Source: JADGRB01 sp036267635
GTDB taxonomy: Bacteria; Myxococcota_A; Polyangia; Fen-1088
Length of the DNA stretch: 64,000 bases
Assembly (NCBI GenBank): GCA_036267635.1
Contig: DATAVR010000108.1
Span: forward strand, 44,760 to 108,759
Reading direction: 5' to 3'
Shown here in pieces: positions 59,590 to 64,000 of the stretch; positions within the stretch are counted from its first letter, which is position 1; each line of letters starts with the position of its first letter. The position numbers and the translations under genes were made by a program. Under the pieces are notes generated by a model. That model searched no databases, was not told where the DNA came from, and saw nothing but the letters and a program-made list of their open reading frames with translations.

Positions 59590-60366
59590 ATGAAACGGGC
59601 GCGGTTCCGGCTGTCGATCTGCGCCGCCTTCGGTCTCCTTCTCGGCGCGGTCAGGTCCGCGAACGGAACGGAGGTGGCCTACCACTTCGACCGCAACGCC
59701 TTCGCGGCCACGGCACGGATCGGTGACGGCCCCTACGTCGCCCTGACCGACAGCGGCAACCTGCTCGCCTTCGATCCCGCGAGCTGCGCGTTGCTCCCGG
59801 AGCGCGTTCCGCGGAGCCCCGCCACCTGTCTCTCGGTGACCACCAGCGGCGCAGTGGCAGGACTCGACGACGGCCGCATCGTGAGCGTCGACGTTCCGTC
59901 CTTGCAGATGAAGCGGATCGGCGCGGTCGACGGCCGCCCGGTGTGGATGGGCCGGCGGCGCTCCGGCGCGCTGCTGGTGGCGCATGGCTTCGCGCCAGAT
60001 AAGCCCTTCGGATGGGGGGATCGCGGCCTCGCCTCGCTGGTGGTCGAAGAGCTGGGGACGAGTCGCTTCCTGCGTATCCCGTTCGTCGCCACGACGTTGT
60101 TCCTCGATTTCGCGCGATCGCCTGTGGCTCGGCGCCGACAAGGGCGAGTGGGGCGGTCGCCTCGCGGTGGTCGATCTCGAGAAGTGGACCGTGCGCGAGC
60201 TCGACCACCCTCCGGCCGGCGTCTACGGGATCGTCTCCGATCTTCGGTCCTCAACCCCGACGCGATCATCAATTGGTACATCGGGTCTCGCGGTCCCTTC
60301 CCCGGACCCTTTTGCGTATCGCTGCTATCGCGTGGTGCGCATCGAAGCCGGGAGTCCGTGGATCTG
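59590..60366 (+). pseudogene. Frameshifted secreted propeller-like protein gene
   Basis: ATG 59590 gives a signal peptide (MKRARFRLSICAAFGLLLGAVRSANG) and then VALTDSGNLLAFDPASC, DGRIVSVDVPSLQMKRI and LGTSRFLRIPFVATTLFLDF. Near 60110 the sense shifts to the next frame (DRLWLGADKGEWGGRLAVVDLEKWTVRELDHPPAGVYGIVSD) and after about 60240 to further frames (VLNPDAIINWYIG, then DPFAYRCYRVVRIEAGSPWI*). At least one and perhaps three frame changes break the gene. The intact version was probably a secreted propeller. A sequencing error cannot be excluded for a single shift. Confidence 0.65.
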
Positions 60367-60421
60367 AGCACACCAGCGCGGCGCCCCGCCGGGCGCCGCG
60401 CTCGGCTCGCGGCGCCTCTCT

Positions 60422-60694
60422 CTACGCGCCGTACTTGCCGCCGAGGAGGGCCGGCTGGGGTTTGCCGACGTGACCGGCGGCCTTGATGATCGCCGGGACG
60501 TCGGGATCGGCGAGGTAGTTCTTGAAGCCCTGCTCGTCCCAATCGAAGATCACCCAGACGCGGTCGGTCTCCACGGGGTCGCGGAAGACGGCGGCCCCCT
60601 TCGAGCCGTGCTGCTTGCGCTTCTCGGCGCCCTTCGTCGAGAAGACCTCGAGGAAGCGATCGAAATCTTCCACCTTCGTCGTTGCCAGCATCAT
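60422..60694 (-). CDS. Small ABM-like (dimeric alpha/beta barrel) protein
   Basis: A 90-residue protein with an AAGGAG ribosome site. The pattern FLEVFSTKGAEKRKQHGSKGAAVFRDPVETDRVWVIFDWDEQGFKNYLADPDVPAIIKAAG fits the antibiotic-biosynthesis monooxygenase/EthD-like fold, with strand VWVIFDW and a helix of acidic residues. Last gene of the group with the binding protein (45 bp after it). Role unknown. Confidence 0.7.
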   Translation of the reverse strand: MMLATTKVEDFDRFLEVFSTKGAEKRKQHGSKGAAVFRDPVETDRVWVIFDWDEQGFKNYLADPDVPAIIKAAGHVGKPQPALLGGKYGA

Positions 60695-60739
60695 GTTCGT
60701 TCTCCTTGGTTTGGGTTGATTGTGTAATGAATGTTCGGT

Positions 60740-61885
60740 TCAGCTCGCGGCGCGCGCGCTCTCGGCGCGGGCGACGTCGGGCACCTGGGCCTCGTTTGGA
60801 TCGATCGCGCCGAGGCTCTCGACGATCCGGAAGCGGCCGCTCGCGGCCTGGGCGATGTACATGTTCATCCGCACGTGGTGCTGGCCGGGCACCATCGCCG
60901 CCGGGCCGCCCGGGCCCTCGGCGATCGCGGCGTGGTCGAGCGCCCGAATGACGTCGCCCTGCGCGAGCGTGCCCGCCTCCTCGACGGCCGCCGCCCACAT
61001 CTTCATGCCCCGGTAGAGGCCGGAGCAGGCGCTGCCGCCCGTGAACTTCGCGGCGCCGGGGAAGCGCTCGTCGTACCGACGGAGCAGCGCCTCACTGAAC
61101 GGATCGTTCACCGCCTGGTAGTAGTCGAGGCAGCCGTAGAGGCCCTCGACGTGCGCGGCCGGCACCATGTTGAGAAAGTTCTCGTCGAAGTAGGTGCAGA
61201 CGAGCTGGCCGCCGCGCGCCGTGAAGCCCGATTCGTAGAGCTGCTCGAGGAAGGGCGAGACACCGGGCGGCACGATCGTGTTGAAGACCACCTCGGCGCC
61301 CGTCGACGCGATCTGCTCGATTGTCCGCGCGTAGTCGGCGTGGTCGAGGGCGAAGTACTCCTCGCCGACGATCGTGCCGCCGTTGGCGGTGACGACCTCG
61401 CGCACGCGCTCGTTGAGGACGCGCGGCCAGATGTAGTCGGCGGACGGCAGGTAGAACCGCTTCGCGCCGGTCTTCCGCATCAGCCAGGGGATGAGCGGAT
61501 CGACCTGCTGCGCCGGCACCGGGCCCGTGCAGAAGATGAGCGGGTCGCACTCCCGCCCCTCGTACTGCTCGGGGTAGATGTAGAGCTTCTTTCCCTTGTC
61601 GACGGCGGGGCCCTTGATCGCCTGCCGCGTCGAGCTGTAGATCCCGCCGAACAGCACGTCGACGCCGTCGTGCTCGACGAGCTTCGTCGCCTTGGCCTCG
61701 GCGACGCTGTCGATCGTCGCGCTGTCCTCGAGGCAGAGCGCGAGGCGGCGCCCCAGCAAGCCGCCCTTTGCGTTGATGTCGTCGACGACCAGACGCGCGA
61801 CGTTGGCGTTCGCGGTCCCGATGAACGAGAGGGGACCGCTCTGGTCCGCGATCACTCCGACCTTGATGACTGCTGGCTCTTTCAT
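60740..61885 (-). CDS. Type I substrate-binding protein without signal peptide (AmiC/UrtA-like)
   Basis: ATG 61885 has GGAGGAG upstream and starts MKEPAVIKVGVIADQSGPLSFIGTANANVARLVVDDINAKGGLLG, the branched-chain/urea/amide-binding fold. LFGGIYSSTRQAIKGPAVDKGKKLYIYPEQYEG and FNTIVPPGVSPFLEQLYESGF match AmiC/UrtA/LivJ relatives. No signal peptide, lipobox or membrane helix is seen, and no permease or ATPase gene is adjacent. This fits a cytosolic ligand sensor like AmiC. It lies 90 bp after the HD-LuxR regulator gene. Ligand unknown. Confidence 0.82.
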   Translation of the reverse strand: MKEPAVIKVGVIADQSGPLSFIGTANANVARLVVDDINAKGGLLGRRLALCLEDSATIDSVAEAKATKLVEHDGVDVLFGGIYSSTRQAIKGPAVDKGKKLYIYPEQYEGRECDPLIFCTGPVPAQQVDPLIPWLMRKTGAKRFYLPSADYIWPRVLNERVREVVTANGGTIVGEEYFALDHADYARTIEQIASTGAEVVFNTIVPPGVSPFLEQLYESGFTARGGQLVCTYFDENFLNMVPAAHVEGLYGCLDYYQAVNDPFSEALLRRYDERFPGAAKFTGGSACSGLYRGMKMWAAAVEEAGTLAQGDVIRALDHAAIAEGPGGPAAMVPGQHHVRMNMYIAQAASGRFRIVESLGAIDPNEAQVPDVARAESARAAS

Positions 61886-61975
61886 GGCATCTCCTCCGAC
61901 GTTGTCGGGCCCGAAGGGCCCGGTTCACGCTCGGAGGATGCCGGCCGGCCGCCGTCCTCACATGGGGAAGATCCC

Positions 61976-63553
61976 CTATGCTGACGCGAATTCGTGCTGG
62001 ACGAGGCCGCGCTCGAGGGCGTAGAGGGCCGCCCCCGCGCGCGTCGTGACGCCGATCTTCGAATACAGGCTCTGGATGTGGTTGTCGGCAGTCTTGATGG
62101 CGATGTCGAGCTTGCGCGCCGCTTCCTTCGTGGTGTCGCCGGCGGCGATCAACCGCAGGACCTCGATCTCGCGCGGGGTCAGCCCCGCCAGGCGCTCGGG
62201 CGCCGCCCGGCGCGCGGGCTGTCCGGCGCAGGCGAGAACGGCCTCGACGGCGTCGGGGCAGAGCTTCCCTTCCCGGACGGCGCCGCGCAGCTTTGCGGCG
62301 ACCGCCGCGTCGCTGGCGGCGGACCGGTGGGGCCGCGTCTCGCGCGCCGTCTGGAACGCCTCGGCGGCGGCGAGGACTCGCGCGGCGGGCGAGAGATCGG
62401 GGCCGCGCGAGTTGCGATAGTAGCCGCTGCCGTCGAGGCGCTCGTGATGGCGCTGAACGAGGGCGGCGACGAGCTTGCCGTCGCCTCCCAACGACGTCAG
62501 CGCGCGCTCGCCGTGGTAGGGATGCAGGCGTGCGGAGTCGGTCTCGCGCTCGGTCAGCGCGGCGGCCCGCATCCAGGTGGCGACCGGCACCGTCAGCTCG
62601 CCGATGTCGTGGGCGTACGCCGCCCAGCGGACGTCGCGGACGTCTGCCGCGGGGAGGCCCAGGCGTTTGGCGGCCGCGGCGGCCAGCGACGCGACGGCGC
62701 GGGAGTGTCCGAACGTGAACGGCATGCGCATGTCGATGAAGTCCGCGATCGCGAGATAAGCCTCCTCGCACGCCGCCTCGTCGAGCATCGCGTGAGGCGT
62801 CGGCTCGAGCGCGAGGATCGTCTCGCGATCGACGGGCCCCTCGAGGCCCTCCATGAATCGCTCGGCGTGCCGGAGGAAGCGCTCGACGAGCTCTGCTTCG
62901 TAGGCGCCGCCCGCGCGCTTCGCGATCATCTCCGTCATGGTCGCGAAGCCGTGAGCCTCGGTGAGCGCGATCGCGTCCTGAGCGAGCGTCACGAGCCGCA
63001 CGGGAAACTTCACGGCCTCGCCCGAAAGCCCCTTCGGCAGCCCACGTCCGTCCCAGCGCTCGTAGATCTGGCCGAGGCTCTCGCGCAGCTCGACGGGCAG
63101 GCCGAGGCGCTCCGCGATCCGCTGCGCGACCTCGCAGTGTCCCGACAGAACCGGGACGTTCACCTCCGGCGCCCGAGCGAGGCCGTGTTGCACGGCCTCG
63201 GCGAGCTCCTCGGGCGACGCCCCCGGAAAGAGGCGCGTGATGGCCTTGACGAAGACCGCTGCGAAGGCCGCCTTGTCGCCGAAGTCCAGGCCCTGGAGCT
63301 CGCGGCGAAGCGCGATCTCGTCGCCCCAAGCCGCCGCGAGCAGGTGGGAGTCGGCGTTGCATCCGATGTAGCGCAGGAGCGCCTGGTGATAGACGCCGCG
63401 GCGCATGGGCTCGTCGAGGCGCGCGTCGTCGGCCATCCGCATCGCCAGCACGCATGAGCGCAGCGCGAAGTCTCGCGAGTGCCCGGTGGCCAGATCGGTG
63501 GCGTAGGCCAGCGCCATCAGAAAGTCCGCGCGTCGAGCCGAGGTTTCTGCCAT
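61976..63553 (-). CDS. Regulator with two HD-GYP-like halves and a LuxR-type HTH
   Basis: A 525-residue cytoplasmic protein. Residues about 140-230 keep HCEVAQRIAERLGLP and QIYERWDGRGLPKGLSGEAVKF, the latter half of an HD-GYP unit but no HD pair. Residues about 270-410 hold HSRAVASL, AHDIGELTVP, HPYHGERAL and QRHHERLDGSGYYRNSRG, a full HD-GYP with GYY in place of GYP. The C-terminal HTH (about 460-515) is LTPREIEVLRLIAAGDTTKEAARKLDIAIKTADNHIQSLYSKIG, LuxR/NarL type. No receiver domain. It may tie a nucleotide phosphodiesterase to DNA binding. Confidence 0.88.
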   Translation of the reverse strand: MAETSARRADFLMALAYATDLATGHSRDFALRSCVLAMRMADDARLDEPMRRGVYHQALLRYIGCNADSHLLAAAWGDEIALRRELQGLDFGDKAAFAAVFVKAITRLFPGASPEELAEAVQHGLARAPEVNVPVLSGHCEVAQRIAERLGLPVELRESLGQIYERWDGRGLPKGLSGEAVKFPVRLVTLAQDAIALTEAHGFATMTEMIAKRAGGAYEAELVERFLRHAERFMEGLEGPVDRETILALEPTPHAMLDEAACEEAYLAIADFIDMRMPFTFGHSRAVASLAAAAAKRLGLPAADVRDVRWAAYAHDIGELTVPVATWMRAAALTERETDSARLHPYHGERALTSLGGDGKLVAALVQRHHERLDGSGYYRNSRGPDLSPAARVLAAAEAFQTARETRPHRSAASDAAVAAKLRGAVREGKLCPDAVEAVLACAGQPARRAAPERLAGLTPREIEVLRLIAAGDTTKEAARKLDIAIKTADNHIQSLYSKIGVTTRAGAALYALERGLVQHEFASA

Positions 63554-63645
63554 TGCTTCCTTTGCTTCCGAGCAAGCGACAGTACACCAACGGGAAGCGA
63601 GCGCAGCAGTTGGGCGTCGTAGAGCGGATCGCGGAAGGCAATCAT
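63517..63645 (-). CDS. Small ORF overlapping the start of the HD-LuxR gene
   Basis: ATG 63645 has AAGGAG 7 bp upstream, a better ribosome site than that of the downstream gene. It encodes MIAFRDPLYDAQLLRSLPVG-type 42 residues, ending KQRKQWQKPRLDARTF*. It overlaps the first 37 bp of the regulator gene in another frame. It could be a leader peptide that couples or limits regulator translation. Whether it is made is unknown. Confidence 0.4.
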   Translation of the reverse strand: MIAFRDPLYDAQLLRSLPVGVLSLARKQRKQWQKPRLDARTF

Positions 63646-63727
63646 GATCATTCTCCTTCGGTGTGGCGGCGACCGCCGGGCGGGTGATCGTGGCATGTCC
63701 GTCGACGTCAGTCGCGGAGGCGGAGGC

Positions 63728-64000
63728 CTATGCTCCGAGGATTCTGACGCTTGGAAATGCGCGGCGAAGGCGCTCGAGGTCGTGAACGTCGCTCGAATAG
63801 ATGATGTCACCGCGAGACGCTGCCGAGGCGACGACGATTGCGTCGACGAGGGTTGCTCCAGGAACCGCACCAAGGGCCTGACCAACAATCTTGGCCAGGC
63901 CGAGGGTCAGGGGTTCGACATCGACCGAAGCGAGAATCGCTTTCCGGATGTCGGTGGGTCCGCGCCACCACTCGGCGACGACGTCTGCGGGAACCGTGAT
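63728..64000 (-). CDS. PIN-domain protein (VapC-like), partial
   Basis: A frame of 90 residues plus stop runs in from the right edge. Its end reads GATLVDAIVVASAASRGDIIYSSDVHDLERLRRAFPSVRIL, the PIN-domain C-terminal half with Asp residues in LVDAIVVA and SSDVHDL that bind metal. VapC-like RNases have this layout. The N-terminus and a possible antitoxin lie outside the window. The 174 bp to the HD-LuxR gene holds the small ORF and no other gene. Confidence 0.75.
   Translation of the reverse strand: MTVPADVVAEWWRGPTDIRKAILASVDVEPLTLGLAKIVGQALGAVPGATLVDAIVVASAASRGDIIYSSDVHDLERLRRAFPSVRILGA

Noticed and set aside
61092..63641. 849-codon minus frame over the HD-LuxR and binding protein genes
   Set aside because: Arg-rich shadow joining two unrelated real genes.
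63728..64000. Complete toxin-antitoxin pair
   Set aside because: Only the C-terminal part of a PIN protein is in the window; the expected antitoxin would lie outside.

Overview
The window looks like chromosomal DNA of a high-GC Gram-negative bacterium, most likely a myxobacterium or a relative (Myxococcota, Polyangia-like). The reasons are many lipoproteins with long Gly/Thr/Ala/Ser-rich linkers, CBM3 and RCC1 modules on a secreted protease, lamin-tail domains, a bacterial archaemetzincin, several secreted propeller proteins, very high GC with GC-rich third codon positions, and frequent GTG starts. I saw no rRNA, tRNA, CRISPR array, insertion sequence or phage block. This was read by eye, without tools.

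Layout. 0-6 kb: secreted proteins, then a divergent pair of galactan-active enzymes (GH35-type beta-galactosidase and GH53 endo-galactanase lipoprotein). 6-16 kb: a HPF/RaiA-like protein, a chromosomal AAC(3)-I-type acetyltransferase, glutamine synthetase III (glnN), an atypical kinase-fold protein, an archaemetzincin lipoprotein, a DoxX/LysR divergon and a TetR/MFS efflux operon with a clear operator palindrome. 16-24 kb: a CE15 glucuronoyl esterase, a lamin-tail lipoprotein, GlsB-like, Gph, YehS and DbpA. 24-30 kb: outer-membrane and secreted proteins and a cytochrome P450 remnant. 30-36 kb: a phoU-pstS-pstC-pstA-pstB phosphate operon and a SigJ-type ECF sigma factor divergent from an AhpD-like gene. 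36-40 kb: conserved unknowns and lipoproteins.

40-48.4 kb holds the least ordinary cluster: VanW and a glycosyltransferase (overlapping), an SGNH hydrolase, then a tightly coupled run of ferritin-like protein, NodU/CmcH carbamoyltransferase, a 67-residue DUF5989 membrane protein and a SAM methyltransferase, facing a PAP2/Aur1-like lipid phosphotransferase. It looks like an envelope glycoconjugate or small-molecule modification locus. 48.5-52 kb is one huge CBM3-sedolisin-RCC1 lipoprotein. 52-60 kb mixes enzymes of unknown substrate (DUF1254, SMP-30, DUF3500) with at least two decayed secreted-protein genes. 60-64 kb holds a regulator with two HD-GYP-like halves and a LuxR-type HTH, preceded by a small overlapping ORF and followed by a substrate-binding protein with no signal peptide and a small ABM-like protein. 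The window ends in a partial PIN-domain gene.

Together the genes suggest a free-living scavenger of plant cell-wall polymers and proteins. It has a phosphate-starvation operon, nitrogen assimilation by GSIII, detoxification functions and a lipoprotein repertoire that is both expanding (internal duplications, linkers) and decaying (frameshifted copies).
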